Positions 1-9,024 are shown, numbered from the stretch's first letter. The stretch: 64,000 nucleotides of DNA from UBA9655 sp964597045 (GCA_964597045.1 CAZQWE010000007.1:41541-105540); one strand, 5' to 3'. Numbers and translations: made by a program. Notes: a model not told the origin generated them from the letters alone.

Positions 1-2
1 GT

Positions 3-392
3 ATCTCTGGTGATTGCATGGAACCAGCCGTCAAGGATGGGGAGTTGTATTTTCTAAATAGACTCTTTCCCTACCTACGTAACTATCAAATAGGTGACAT
101 TATCGTATTTAAGCATGAGGGAAAAGAGTGGTTCTCTCGGATAGTTGCATTAGAAAATAACACAATACAGATCACCGAAGGTCGAATTGATCTGAATGGT
201 ATTGCTCTTGATGATAAGGAAATTCATAGAAATTGGTCTGGTTGGAAACTTGGGAGCTATGCCATTGATAAACCATTCCAAGTTCCTGCAGATCATGTTT
301 TCGTCCTCTCCGACAATCTCGCAGCACAGCATGATGATAGCCGTGTTTTCGGACCCATATCAAATTCGTCTATTATAGGGCTGTTATGGTAA
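3..392 (+). CDS. S26 signal-peptidase-like protein, 5' end outside window, catalytic residues altered
   Basis: The reading frame is open from position 3 and enters the window at residues ISGDCMEPAV, so the gene starts upstream; the ATG at 18 is internal. The fold signature is that of S26/LepB peptidases: a nucleophile box (SGDCMEP), a GDIIVF strand, a WFSRIVAL strand and a C-terminal SDN..HDDSR.FGPI box. In the family the nucleophile is Ser and the general base is Lys in the second box. Here Cys sits at the Ser position and Ser at the Lys position, so a standard Ser-Lys dyad is absent. It may be a pseudoenzyme or a Cys variant. S26-like proteins occur in some RiPP loci, but a link to the lasso cluster downstream is inference only. 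Confidence 0.6.
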   Translation: MSGDCMEPAVKDGELYFLNRLFPYLRNYQIGDIIVFKHEGKEWFSRIVALENNTIQITEGRIDLNGIALDDKEIHRNWSGWKLGSYAIDKPFQVPADHVFVLSDNLAAQHDDSRVFGPISNSSIIGLLW

Positions 393-451
393 AGGACCTA
401 AGGGGAATTAATCTACTGAGGAGTTCAATTAAATTTGAAGTATGACGTGTT

Positions 452-883
452 TTACCACCCGAGCTCATCATAAACCTTCTGTTGTTCAATATTTTCTAAA
501 GCCCGTTGAATATATCCGACCAGTTCTTTTGGATAAGAATCTTTAGAAAAGAATTCAAGACCGCCGCACTTTTCTGACTCCCTGTTGGTTATCTCGCCTT
601 GCCAAGTCTTGCAATGCATAAATATATCTATATTTTCACGCTCAGTTTTCCGATGCATCAAATGGATAACCTCTAAGTCTGACGGTTTGATAATAATCCC
701 AATTTCCTCGAAGGTCTCACGACAGAGTGCTTGCGTGGCGGATTCATTAGTTTCACCATGACCTGAGACTAACCCCCAGTTTCCATCTTCATAACCAGTG
801 TTTTGACGCCTAGAAAGAAGGATCTTATCTCCCTCTTTTAAAACGAGATAGACACACACATGTGCTTTGGCTCTCGTACTCAT
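452..883 (-). CDS. NUDIX hydrolase
   Basis: The protein of 143 residues carries a complete Nudix box (G5xE7xREUxEExGU): a GHGETNE start, CRETFEEIG end, with all catalytic glutamates present. It should hydrolyse a nucleoside diphosphate linked to another moiety; the substrate cannot be read from the motif. The frame is open to 940, but the ATG at 883 has a good AAGGAG ribosome site 6 bases upstream and begins MSTRAKAHVCVYLV, the usual first strand, so I place the start there. It is transcribed towards the left edge, separately from the AAA/OTU gene that ends at 946 on the same strand. Confidence 0.88.
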   Translation of the reverse strand: MSTRAKAHVCVYLVLKEGDKILLSRRQNTGYEDGNWGLVSGHGETNESATQALCRETFEEIGIIIKPSDLEVIHLMHRKTERENIDIFMHCKTWQGEITNRESEKCGGLEFFSKDSYPKELVGYIQRALENIEQQKVYDELGW

Positions 884-945
884 GATATACTCCTTAAAGT
901 AATGGCAAAGTGTGTTTGAGGACTCGTTTAAAAAGCACAAAATCT

Positions 946-3900
946 TTATAGAAATCCTTTCAGAAACCTTACGAATCCTTTGTAAAAAATCCCAAGAACA
1001 CCCTTTTTATTGGCAGAAAGATGTTTTACACTAATTTTCGCAGTATAATCGAGAGCCCGACTGGATCTCGTCTCATTAACAATAACCCAATTTTTAAGTA
1101 AGGGTTGATCTTCGTCTTCTTCCCAAATGTCTTCTTCTATATCTTTCAATGATTCATCAAACTTCAAAGGTAATTTTTTACTCGAATCACCTGATGTTAT
1201 TGCCTTAAACCTTGAATTTTCGACATTTATTGCTGCCTGATGAACCCCTCTTTTCCTAGCTTCACTTTCTTCATGATTCAACAAAGTCCAGTAATGATCA
1301 CTATGTAAAAGAATGTTTACAACTTTTGTTGAATTATCATTATTTCCGATGAAACCCTTGTATAGCAGATTATTTGAATTTTCAAGATATAGAAAACAGT
1401 TAATACGGATCTTTTTGAATTCTGCAATGACGTTTGCGACTGAAGATAATTCACCTCTTCCAATGGGTATCTGGATATAACAATCAGGCTGGTTAGTATT
1501 GACAGCATAGCGCTGAAGATATGCACGAAGTGTTGAATCTGAAATGGAGTCCAACTCCATTTCAAACTCAGGGTTATTTTGCCGTAATTTTTCCTCGGCT
1601 AACCACTCTCTCTTTATCATTTCTTTGTATCTAGCGTTACTCATAACAACGTCAGGGAGTTGACTCCGAAGTTCTGCCGCCTCTTGCTTCATTGTTTCTA
1701 GCGACTTTCCTTCTTCAGTTAGGCAGGCATGGAAAAAACAATCCCCATCAGGTTTGCTTGCACCCACAACATATGTGGCTCTCAATGTATCATCTAAAAT
1801 TGTGTCTCCATAATTCACTTTTAGTTCTTTATTTAAAAGCACTTCAATTGCTGGGGCACGCTTAGTCCCCTTATCCTTTTTATTCTTAACTAAGCTTTGC
1901 TTACCTTTCGCGGTCTCCGGTTTATATTCTTTTTTCGAATTAATTCTATCGCCTAATCCTTTGATATATTCATCATTTTTTGATTTAAAAACTGAAGGAG
2001 CAAAATATTGTGATTTGCACATTTCGTCGGCTAATATTAAATAGACCAATTCAACTCCAAAAAAACCGTAAGGATAGGGAAGTAGATCAACAAGGTATTC
2101 ACTTTGTGATGGATTAAAGCATTTATTCATTGGTTTTTTTACAACGCCGCGTAAGACTGGATTTATGACTTTAAGTACTTCACTTATTTTACATCCTCTG
2201 AGTAACTCTTTACTTACAGTTACAAACTTACTTTTTGAAAATGAAAGGATTTTAAAAACAACTAAGGGCTTCCTAAGTTCATCTTCTTTAACGATTGCGT
2301 ATGCTTGATTATAAATTTCAAAGGCTAAAGCTATGTTTCTTACAACACCTTGACCATTTTCATAAAGGTTTCCTAAAAGCCACAAAGCCCAAAAATATTT
2401 ATTGATGGCATGGTTGTTTGATAGACTAGCATATGCAAAGGCTTCATTAAATCTACCATCCAACCAAGCTTGCCACCCTAATTTAAAGGCTGCAGCAGCA
2501 TGACCCATTTTCGAGGCCATTTCAAAGGACTTTGCCGCATTACTGCTCCCGAGCCCTTGAGTTGCCTCATACTTTTCCCCTAACTGATAAAGTTTATCGG
2601 TTGCTTGGTAATTTCCAATATTTTGAGAATGCACCAATAGGTTATAGGCTTCAGATAATTCATCTTTATCCATTTTGTGTATTGCGGCATTTAAAAATAT
2701 TTTCCCCAGTTTTTTATTAAAAGGACAAGTTTTTGGGAGGGCTTCAAAATACAAAAGATCACACCATAAGTCAGAATGGGGTGAATACAAATCTTTAGGA
2801 GATGCAGATCGTGACTTAATCTGTTTTATCTTTTTTTCAATTTCGATATCACCAATAGAGTGCGAAATTTCAAACCATTTTTTAGCTTTAGCAGTTTGCC
2901 GGGTACGGTAATAATACGTTCCGACGTTATAGGCACATTGCATTCTATACTGAGGTGAACCATTTACATTTTTTGTTCTAAATTGATTAAGTATGTTTTC
3001 AAGGACATGAGTATCCATATCTTTTAATTTTTCAAGGATTTTTAAGGCTTTTTTATCTCCTTTGAGGGCAATTGGTATAAGAACAGACTTGAGGTCATTA
3101 AAGGAAAGATTCTTAGAAAAGATATTAGAAGCAATTGCTTCATTAAACAGTATCATGCCTTCACGAGTTGTTCTATTTAGAAATGATTGAATCGCAGATG
3201 TGGTTCTCATTTGTAATTCTCTTAAATTAACGCTTCCCGCGTCTTCTAATGATTCAATCGCACACTCAATTTTAGGGGGTACCTGGTCAACATTATATTT
3301 TTCTTTGAGTTTTTTTTCATCAACACTAAAACATAGTTTACTTGAATCTTTATATATGACTGTAAAAAATCTATTTGGTAGAATTGTGGTCACGTATTCC
3401 TCAACATAATTTCTCATGATTTCATCAACTTTAACACTTGAAAAATCGGGAAATTCGGTTTCCACTACGCGTGATTTCAGCGCTTTAATAAAATGTGTAT
3501 TCGTTAGTTTCGTATTCGAAGTAATAATTATGTTTAGGCGATGAATATCAATGTTGGTATTAAAAAATGGACTAGAGAATCTCTTTTTTCCTGGATCTAA
3601 ATAATCTAATAGAAACGTTAAGATTGTTTGTGCTTGAGCTTCAGTTCCAGACATAAGGATGCGGTCAAGGTCGTTTATAATTAAATAGCCATTACTGAAT
3701 GTTACACCTACCGCATCGGTAGACAATAAGGGTTTGACTAGCCAACCTACATTAACATCAGCTCTGAGACGTGAGGAGCCTTCTAGGGCATCTTTGCTCA
3801 CTTCTCCTTCGCTCCTTATTGTTAATTCAAAGTACGGAAGATCTAAGAATATTGGAATTTCTTTTGCAGCAGTTGTTTTTCCGCAAGATGGGTTTCCATA

Positions 3901-4860
3901 AAAAAAATAAACTTTTCGTTTTGAAAGCGTTGAACTATCTGGAATATTTGAAAAATCAGCAGTTTCAGTTATAATATTTAATAACTTTACTTTTACAGTT
4001 TCGTCAAAACTTGAAAATACTTTATTGGCATTAAACTTTTCAATTAATTTATTTCGAGAATCTTTAATGGCTTTGGGGCCTGTAGGAAGACATATGGCAA
4101 GATCGATAAAATTCTTAATAATGTCTGATGCAAAATCATTTTTTCTGGCTTGAATGAGACCCTTTTCAATTTCTCTTTTCAACTGTTTGTTTTTAATTTT
4201 TCTTTTATTATTTATATATTTAATTTCAGTTTCCATGATTGCTTCATGTCCAACTTCATGTTGTAAGTCCATAATTTCAAATGATAAATCTCTTATTTCT
4301 TTAATTATTCCTTCAACAGAGGCACGTCTGTTTGGGTCTATGTTTATCCTGTCTTCAATTTTATGTGTGATAGCTAAAACACTTCCTCCCACGAAAAGAC
4401 CCATAGCTATACCAGCAAGTTCTCCACCTGGTCCGAGCATATGACCGCCACTTACACCTCCAATAAGAGTTGCTGACATGGTGGTAGTTCCAATTTGTTC
4501 CAATAATTTACGCCAAAATTCTCCATTTCTGGCGAGCTCATATTTTTCTCTTAAAACGTCTATTTTATTAGTAATTTTTGCTAAACATTTCTTGTTTAAT
4601 TCAATCCCTTTCTGACGAAGTAATTCTTCTTTAAGTCTTTGATTAATTTGCGTTTCTGTGAGGTCTTTCGGAAGTGTTCTTCGAAATTCTTTTTGTTTGT
4701 AAATATCTACAGAAAAAAAATCATCAAATTTACCGTCATTTTCACCTCCAAATACAGATGAACTGTAAACACAGCTCATAAGTAAAAGAGATTTACTGGT
4801 GGTATGAAAAACCTTTAAAATAGGTTTTTTACTCTTGATACTAAATAGAAATTTTATCAT
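946..4860 (-). CDS. Secreted-like AAA+ ATPase with Sel1/TPR-type repeats and C-terminal OTU cysteine protease domain
   Basis: This 1304-residue multidomain protein begins with a basic and hydrophobic N-terminus (about 1-40) that looks like a signal peptide. A glycine-rich hydrophobic stretch follows at about 125-165. The AAA+ module has a Walker A GNPSCGKTT (about 321-329), a Walker B-like LIINDLDRIL (about 391) and a sensor-1 IIITSNT (about 445). Sel1/TPR-type repeats fill about 600-850. The C-terminus (about 1030-1195) matches an OTU deubiquitinase: PDGDCFFHA supplies the Asp and Cys, HYWTLL the His. OTU proteases cleave ubiquitin, which bacteria lack, so an effector acting in a eukaryotic host is the likely role (inference). 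It lies downstream of lasso precursor A1 on the same strand, 72 bases away across a hairpin. Confidence 0.8.
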   Translation of the reverse strand: MIKFLFSIKSKKPILKVFHTTSKSLLLMSCVYSSSVFGGENDGKFDDFFSVDIYKQKEFRRTLPKDLTETQINQRLKEELLRQKGIELNKKCLAKITNKIDVLREKYELARNGEFWRKLLEQIGTTTMSATLIGGVSGGHMLGPGGELAGIAMGLFVGGSVLAITHKIEDRINIDPNRRASVEGIIKEIRDLSFEIMDLQHEVGHEAIMETEIKYINNKRKIKNKQLKREIEKGLIQARKNDFASDIIKNFIDLAICLPTGPKAIKDSRNKLIEKFNANKVFSSFDETVKVKLLNIITETADFSNIPDSSTLSKRKVYFFYGNPSCGKTTAAKEIPIFLDLPYFELTIRSEGEVSKDALEGSSRLRADVNVGWLVKPLLSTDAVGVTFSNGYLIINDLDRILMSGTEAQAQTILTFLLDYLDPGKKRFSSPFFNTNIDIHRLNIIITSNTKLTNTHFIKALKSRVVETEFPDFSSVKVDEIMRNYVEEYVTTILPNRFFTVIYKDSSKLCFSVDEKKLKEKYNVDQVPPKIECAIESLEDAGSVNLRELQMRTTSAIQSFLNRTTREGMILFNEAIASNIFSKNLSFNDLKSVLIPIALKGDKKALKILEKLKDMDTHVLENILNQFRTKNVNGSPQYRMQCAYNVGTYYYRTRQTAKAKKWFEISHSIGDIEIEKKIKQIKSRSASPKDLYSPHSDLWCDLLYFEALPKTCPFNKKLGKIFLNAAIHKMDKDELSEAYNLLVHSQNIGNYQATDKLYQLGEKYEATQGLGSSNAAKSFEMASKMGHAAAAFKLGWQAWLDGRFNEAFAYASLSNNHAINKYFWALWLLGNLYENGQGVVRNIALAFEIYNQAYAIVKEDELRKPLVVFKILSFSKSKFVTVSKELLRGCKISEVLKVINPVLRGVVKKPMNKCFNPSQSEYLVDLLPYPYGFFGVELVYLILADEMCKSQYFAPSVFKSKNDEYIKGLGDRINSKKEYKPETAKGKQSLVKNKKDKGTKRAPAIEVLLNKELKVNYGDTILDDTLRATYVVGASKPDGDCFFHACLTEEGKSLETMKQEAAELRSQLPDVVMSNARYKEMIKREWLAEEKLRQNNPEFEMELDSISDSTLRAYLQRYAVNTNQPDCYIQIPIGRGELSSVANVIAEFKKIRINCFLYLENSNNLLYKGFIGNNDNSTKVVNILLHSDHYWTLLNHEESEARKRGVHQAAINVENSRFKAITSGDSSKKLPLKFDESLKDIEEDIWEEDEDQPLLKNWVIVNETRSSRALDYTAKISVKHLSANKKGVLGIFYKGFVRFLKGFL

Positions 4861-4894
4861 AAAGAATAATCCTTTTTGCTCATTGTAAAGATAT

Positions 4895-4924
4895 GAAGGG
4901 CTAAGCGTTGAGACTTAACCCTTC
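4895..4924 (-). terminator. Stem-loop between lasso precursor A1 and the OTU gene
   Basis: An 11-bp inverted repeat (GAAGGGCTAAG / CTTAACCCTTC, one G-T mismatch) with an 8-base loop follows the stop of the minus-strand precursor by 8 bases. There is no clean T-run after it, so it may be an mRNA-stabilising or partial-termination hairpin. That would let the short precursor be made in excess over the long downstream gene. Confidence 0.45.
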
Positions 4925-4932
4925 AGTCTCAA

Positions 4933-5037
4933 CTAAAATCTAAGTCCACCCGCTCCTTCAACCCAATCCCCATGAACTCCTTGGGTTAAAAGTGATGCAG
5001 TTGTTTCTAATGAAATTCCAATTTTAATGTTTTGCAT
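4933..5037 (-). CDS. Lasso peptide precursor A1 (34 aa)
   Basis: This small gene has an ATG at 5037 with an AGGAG site (5045-5049) 7 bases upstream. The 19-residue leader ends in TASLLTQ. The predicted 15-residue core is GVHGDWVEGAGGLRF: Gly1, Glu8 as ring-closing acceptor, and a 7-residue tail with a bulky C-terminal Arg-Phe. Thr at leader position -2 is the residue that lasso leader peptidases normally require. The leader end matches the other three precursors (A-S-x-L-T-x before the core Gly). It sits on the opposite strand from the biosynthetic genes, about 4 kb away from B, and would be matured in trans by the B/C enzymes at 9244-11753. Confidence 0.85.
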   Translation of the reverse strand: MQNIKIGISLETTASLLTQGVHGDWVEGAGGLRF

Positions 5038-5291
5038 AATAAATCTCCTATGCGTTTAGTGTTTCTGCTTTACAGATTTTTATAAAACCAGCGGTCGCAT
5101 TGATCAGGAGTTTTTCAAAAAAAAAGATAAGTCACCATCGGGAAAAGAGCCCTGGGCAAAGAGCTTGGGTAATTTAGCCTAGATGATTTGCTCTAAAGCT
5201 TTACATACATAATGAAAGAGTATAAATCTTTGAAAATACTTTGAGTAGAGCTATGTAATAAATTTTATGTCTATAAGAACTTGAAATATTT
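5038..5291. promoter_or_regulatory. Divergent intergenic region between precursor A1 and the LuxR/NB-ARC gene
   Basis: This 254-base AT-rich region separates two divergently transcribed genes and must hold both promoters. Rightwards, a plausible sigma70-type pair is TTGAAA (5230-5235), 16 bases, then TATGTA (5252-5257), 35 bases before the ATG at 5292. Leftwards I see TATAAA on the minus strand near 5080-5085 but no convincing -35. Promoters are read by eye only. Confidence 0.4.
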
Positions 5292-8200
5292 ATGAAAAAC
5301 AAAAATCATACGAAAGAAAACGATCTTTATACGGAAGAGTTAAGCACTGTTTGTGATGTTCATTTTACGCCACGTGAGATTGATATTATAGCGTGTCTTA
5401 TATGTTCAAGAGGGACAAATAAAATTGCCTCTTTTCTATCTATACTTCCTAAAACGGTAAGAAACCATATTCATAACATCATGATAAAATTGAATTGCAA
5501 TTCGCGAGATAGCATTATTGATTTTATTGAAAGGTCCGATAAAGTTCCTTTATTAAGACTACATTACTCCAAACTACTAATTCGTGCAGATTTTGATAAA
5601 AGCCTTCAGGAAATTGCTAGGTTAATCCGAGGAAAAGAGGAAGTTTGTAAGATCATTTCTTGGAAGACAAACGAAGGTAATCATTCTCTTCGTGATTTTA
5701 TACAGGCCGCATTTAAAAAATTAGGTATAAAAGTTTTTTTTGAAGAGAGAGAGACAAAAACCTTACTTACAGAACTTAAAAATGAATCACATGAAGATAC
5801 TGACATTCTAATTTTTATTCTGCAAGAGGTAACGGAAGATGAAGTTCAGACTCTTTATTATGCCCAAAATAAGATTTCGAAACAGACTTCCTATTTTTGT
5901 ACAAATAATAGTTTTACTGATGACGTCTCATCCGCAGAAGAAACTCAACTCATACTTTTGGATTCCTACAAGGATAATTATTATTTCCTTACATTTGAAA
6001 TAATAAAAACAAAATATTATCAAATGAATCTAGAAAAAATAATATCTGGGTTTAAAGAAAAATATAAAATTAGAAGCGATGGATACAATACTCAATCGAT
6101 CAAAGTGCAGGATGAAAATAATCCTTTAAAAGGTAAAATATTATATTTTAACAGTCTTCGTAAAATAAAATTATTCGTGACAATGGGAGCTTTTGTTTGT
6201 TTGATACTAGGGGCGAGTTTATATTATACAATAAAGACAACTCAATCATTAAAAGAAGTTGAAAATGTTAACTTGGGTTTTCAGAACGTTGACGAAAGAC
6301 AAAAATTTGAAGAACAAAGAATAAACCTGAGATATATTCCAGCATTACCTAACCATTTTGATAGGGAGCTTATTCATCATAAAGCATTGAATGAAAAGTT
6401 TGGTGGATTGACAAAACCCTCTCAAAAGGGTGTAGAAATCTTTGCTATTGTTGGCGTTGCAGGAAGTGGAAAAACAACATCTGCTCTTTGGTATGCGGGT
6501 GAATATGACAAGTCATTTTACGCTCATCAAGGTATGAATAAGAGACATACAGTTATTTTTAAGCTTAATGCTGAAAACATCGAAGAACTAAATGCTTCTT
6601 ATGGCGACCTTGCTAAACGTTTAGGAGTTGATACCAAACAATCATTAGATGCCATTATTAAAGAAGTTGATATAAAGCTTGAGCAATATCCGGGCTGGCT
6701 ACTCATATTTGATAATATTCAAAATGAGTCATATTACATGATGGTTAAGAAATATATTCCTGAAAAAAGAATAGGATTGGAAGGAAAAATTATTATAACT
6801 TCTCAAGACTTAAACCTTAATTTTGATTCGACTCATCTTGTAAATATTTCAGAAGGGGCACCCGAGGAAGCAGCTGCTTTATTTTTACAAAATCAAACAA
6901 AAATGAATGACAAAGAGAGTGCTTCTAAACTCGTCAAAGAATTAGATCGTTTACCACTTTCACTTGCAGTTGCAGCACTGTACATAAAAAAGGAAAATGA
7001 AAATGTGAAAAAGGGGAAAGCTCAATTTTCACTAGATGATTATCATAAGCGGATAGTTAAAAGTGCAGAAGATCATGGACAACTGGAAAAGGTTCAGGCT
7101 CGTTTACTCGAAGCAGAAAATATGGGATATCGTGAACCTTATAATCTTACACAATCCGTTATTTTACGTTTAGCCATTGAAAATCTGAAGAAAGATTCTC
7201 AAAAGCTATTAAGTTTATGTGGATTCATTTCTCCTGATAGGATTAACAAAACACTTTTAACAGCATATCTTAGTAAAATTAAAAAAATTTCCTATAAAGT
7301 TGCAGAAGAACAAATAGAACCACTTATTTGTGACATAAATAAACACGGGTTATTATATCCTATAGATGAAAAATCCTTTTCAATACATAGAGCTACGCAA
7401 AAGGAAATTATTAAATTTTATTTAGAGAAGCTTAATGCTGAGAACAGGAAAAAAGCGATTCATGCTGTGTTGCGCGATCTTAATGAGTGCGCAACGTCAG
7501 ATGAGAATGAAAAGACCTTGCGTCATATTAATTTAACTGAGCTTCAACATCATCTTGCCCTTCATCTAGAAAGATTCAAGAACAATTTGGAACTTTATGA
7601 TGTAAATTTGTCTATGTTTGGCGAACTTGGCATTAGAACCTTAATTAATATTGGAGTTGGGTATAAGGATCTTGGAGTAGGACTAGAAGAAATTAATATA
7701 AGCAAAAGGTATCTTCAGGAAGCTCTAGACATGTCGGTGAATCAAGTCAAATCACCCTATTATTTTTCAAAAGCTAAATATGAACTTGCGATCGTCAAAA
7801 GAGAGGTAAATGAAATATTCGATTTAAATGGTGAGGCAGGGGCAATTACGTTATTTAAAAGCGCTTTGAAAGCTCTAAATCAAGATGCTTTTAGTAGGGA
7901 TAAAAACCACCTTAATTCATTTATATTACATAATCTGGCTATTTGTTATGTCATTCTCAATGATTATGAGACTGCGATTCGTTATTTTAAAGAAGCTTTG
8001 TCTTATTACAAGGGCTCTCCTGTTATGCTGAGAACTTATAGTTGGTTAGGGTATACTCTTATGAAAGCTGCCCGCTATGAAGAAGGTAAGCACTATTTTG
8101 AATTAGCGGATGAGCTACTTCTGACAAGCAAAGAGTATAATCCAAACAGTGGAGATGAATATTTAAATTATCTTGATATCTCAGGACATAATTATCGCTG

Positions 8201-8513
8201 GGGTTGTGGTTTAAATATCTTAGCAAATCTCAATAAAAATTCACAAGCCCTCCTGAGAAAATCTATCGATAAACTCGAAATGGCGAGAAAATCGAGGGAA
8301 AAGGAAAGAAACTATCGTCGCTTAGTTTTTGTTTTAGATGAGCTTGGAAACGTTTATTGGAAAGCAAACGATAAACCGAAAGCACTTTTGATTTTAGAGA
8401 AAGCCGTTGATGTCAGTACAAAAGCACTTGGAGAAGACCATGCAAAAACCAAGGAAATTAAAACAAAATTAGAAAAAATGAAAATGAATAAATTTGAAGA
8501 GACGAAGCTTTAA
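5292..8513 (+). CDS. LuxR-type HTH / transmembrane / NB-ARC (STAND) / TPR protein, probable regulator of the lasso locus
   Basis: The 1073-residue protein has a LuxR-family helix-turn-helix at about 26-83 (FTPREIDII ... TVRNHIHNIMIKL). An unrecognised segment follows, then one strongly hydrophobic helix at about 292-313. The NB-ARC ATPase has a P-loop VGVAGSGKTT (about 387-396), Walker B WLLIFDN, RNBS-B-like GKIIITSQ and a GLPL-type motif DRLPLSLAVA. TPR-like repeats occupy about 750-1060. STAND proteins are ligand-triggered ATP switches; with a LuxR HTH they usually activate transcription. Its place between precursor A1 and precursors A2-A4 suggests it controls the lasso genes (inference). 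The odd feature is the membrane helix between the DNA-binding and ATPase parts. Confidence 0.8.
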   Translation: MKNKNHTKENDLYTEELSTVCDVHFTPREIDIIACLICSRGTNKIASFLSILPKTVRNHIHNIMIKLNCNSRDSIIDFIERSDKVPLLRLHYSKLLIRADFDKSLQEIARLIRGKEEVCKIISWKTNEGNHSLRDFIQAAFKKLGIKVFFEERETKTLLTELKNESHEDTDILIFILQEVTEDEVQTLYYAQNKISKQTSYFCTNNSFTDDVSSAEETQLILLDSYKDNYYFLTFEIIKTKYYQMNLEKIISGFKEKYKIRSDGYNTQSIKVQDENNPLKGKILYFNSLRKIKLFVTMGAFVCLILGASLYYTIKTTQSLKEVENVNLGFQNVDERQKFEEQRINLRYIPALPNHFDRELIHHKALNEKFGGLTKPSQKGVEIFAIVGVAGSGKTTSALWYAGEYDKSFYAHQGMNKRHTVIFKLNAENIEELNASYGDLAKRLGVDTKQSLDAIIKEVDIKLEQYPGWLLIFDNIQNESYYMMVKKYIPEKRIGLEGKIIITSQDLNLNFDSTHLVNISEGAPEEAAALFLQNQTKMNDKESASKLVKELDRLPLSLAVAALYIKKENENVKKGKAQFSLDDYHKRIVKSAEDHGQLEKVQARLLEAENMGYREPYNLTQSVILRLAIENLKKDSQKLLSLCGFISPDRINKTLLTAYLSKIKKISYKVAEEQIEPLICDINKHGLLYPIDEKSFSIHRATQKEIIKFYLEKLNAENRKKAIHAVLRDLNECATSDENEKTLRHINLTELQHHLALHLERFKNNLELYDVNLSMFGELGIRTLINIGVGYKDLGVGLEEINISKRYLQEALDMSVNQVKSPYYFSKAKYELAIVKREVNEIFDLNGEAGAITLFKSALKALNQDAFSRDKNHLNSFILHNLAICYVILNDYETAIRYFKEALSYYKGSPVMLRTYSWLGYTLMKAARYEEGKHYFELADELLLTSKEYNPNSGDEYLNYLDISGHNYRWGCGLNILANLNKNSQALLRKSIDKLEMARKSREKERNYRRLVFVLDELGNVYWKANDKPKALLILEKAVDVSTKALGEDHAKTKEIKTKLEKMKMNKFEETKL

Positions 8514-8716
8514 GCTTACCCGTATCACTCTCCAACCTTACTTAAAAACACTCACAAGTCTTTATATAAATTCATTTGATTATAGCTAGGGCAAACTTAC
8601 CCACATCACTTACCCAGGATACTTTTATAGATGGGTTCATTCTTTTTTTTCCGATATTTTGAAACCAATGCACATTAAAAGTGGGCAGAAACAAACTAAC
8701 AAAAATGGAGATAAAA
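8514..8716 (+). promoter_or_regulatory. Leader region of the lasso operon with repeated CTTACCC(G/A)(T/C)ATCACT boxes
   Basis: Two 15-base boxes, 8515-8529 and 8596-8610, differ at two positions and are 81 bases apart. A third CTTACCC follows at 8609-8615. They lie upstream of precursor A2 and could be operator sites for the adjacent LuxR/NB-ARC protein. I see no gene and no convincing promoter hexamers. Confidence 0.35.
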
Positions 8717-8842
8717 ATGAAAAATATAAACTTTGATTATGGAATGAGCTTTGAAATAAGCGCTTCCACTCTGACGAAGGGCGTTCCTGGATGGGTTGGA
8801 GAGAACATTGGCAGATTTTCAAAGCCAGATAGACCAGATTAA
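8717..8842 (+). CDS. Lasso peptide precursor A2 (41 aa)
   Basis: An ATG with a GGAG site 6 bases upstream (8707-8710) opens a 41-codon gene. The 21-residue leader ends SASTLTK. The predicted 20-residue core is GVPGWVGENIGRFSKPDRPD: Gly1, Glu8 acceptor, 12-residue tail with Arg12-Phe13 as possible steric plugs. Thr is at -2. The ribosome-site context (ATGGAGATAAAAATG) is repeated almost exactly before A3 and A4, showing tandem duplication of the precursor unit. First gene of the forward lasso operon. Confidence 0.88.
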   Translation: MKNINFDYGMSFEISASTLTKGVPGWVGENIGRFSKPDRPD

Positions 8843-8879
8843 TATTAGAAAACATAAATATATAAGAATGGAGATAAAA

Positions 8880-8996
8880 ATGAATAACACAACAAATATA
8901 AGTTTTTGTATTTCTTTAGAAGATAGTGCTTCAAATTTAACACGAGGCCCTGGCGGACTCTTTACTGAGTCCAATATGTGGCAATCTCAGCCTTAA
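8880..8996 (+). CDS. Lasso peptide precursor A3 (38 aa)
   Basis: The frame is open back to 8796, but the ATG at 8880 has a GGAG site (8870-8873) at 6 bases, in the same context as A2, so this start is chosen. The leader of 22 residues ends SASNLTR. The predicted core is GPGGLFTESNMWQSQP (16 residues): Gly1, Glu8 acceptor, tail with Met11-Trp12 as likely plug residues. Thr at -2 is conserved. It is 37 bases downstream of A2. Confidence 0.87.
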   Translation: MNNTTNISFCISLEDSASNLTRGPGGLFTESNMWQSQP

Positions 8997-9024
8997 TATT
9001 AACTATATGAAAATGGAGGATAAA

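Noticed and set aside
8796..8879. N-terminal extension of precursor A3 from the ATG at 8796
   Set aside because: It overlaps A2 in another frame and has no ribosome site; the ATG at 8880 has a GGAG site and gives a leader like the others.
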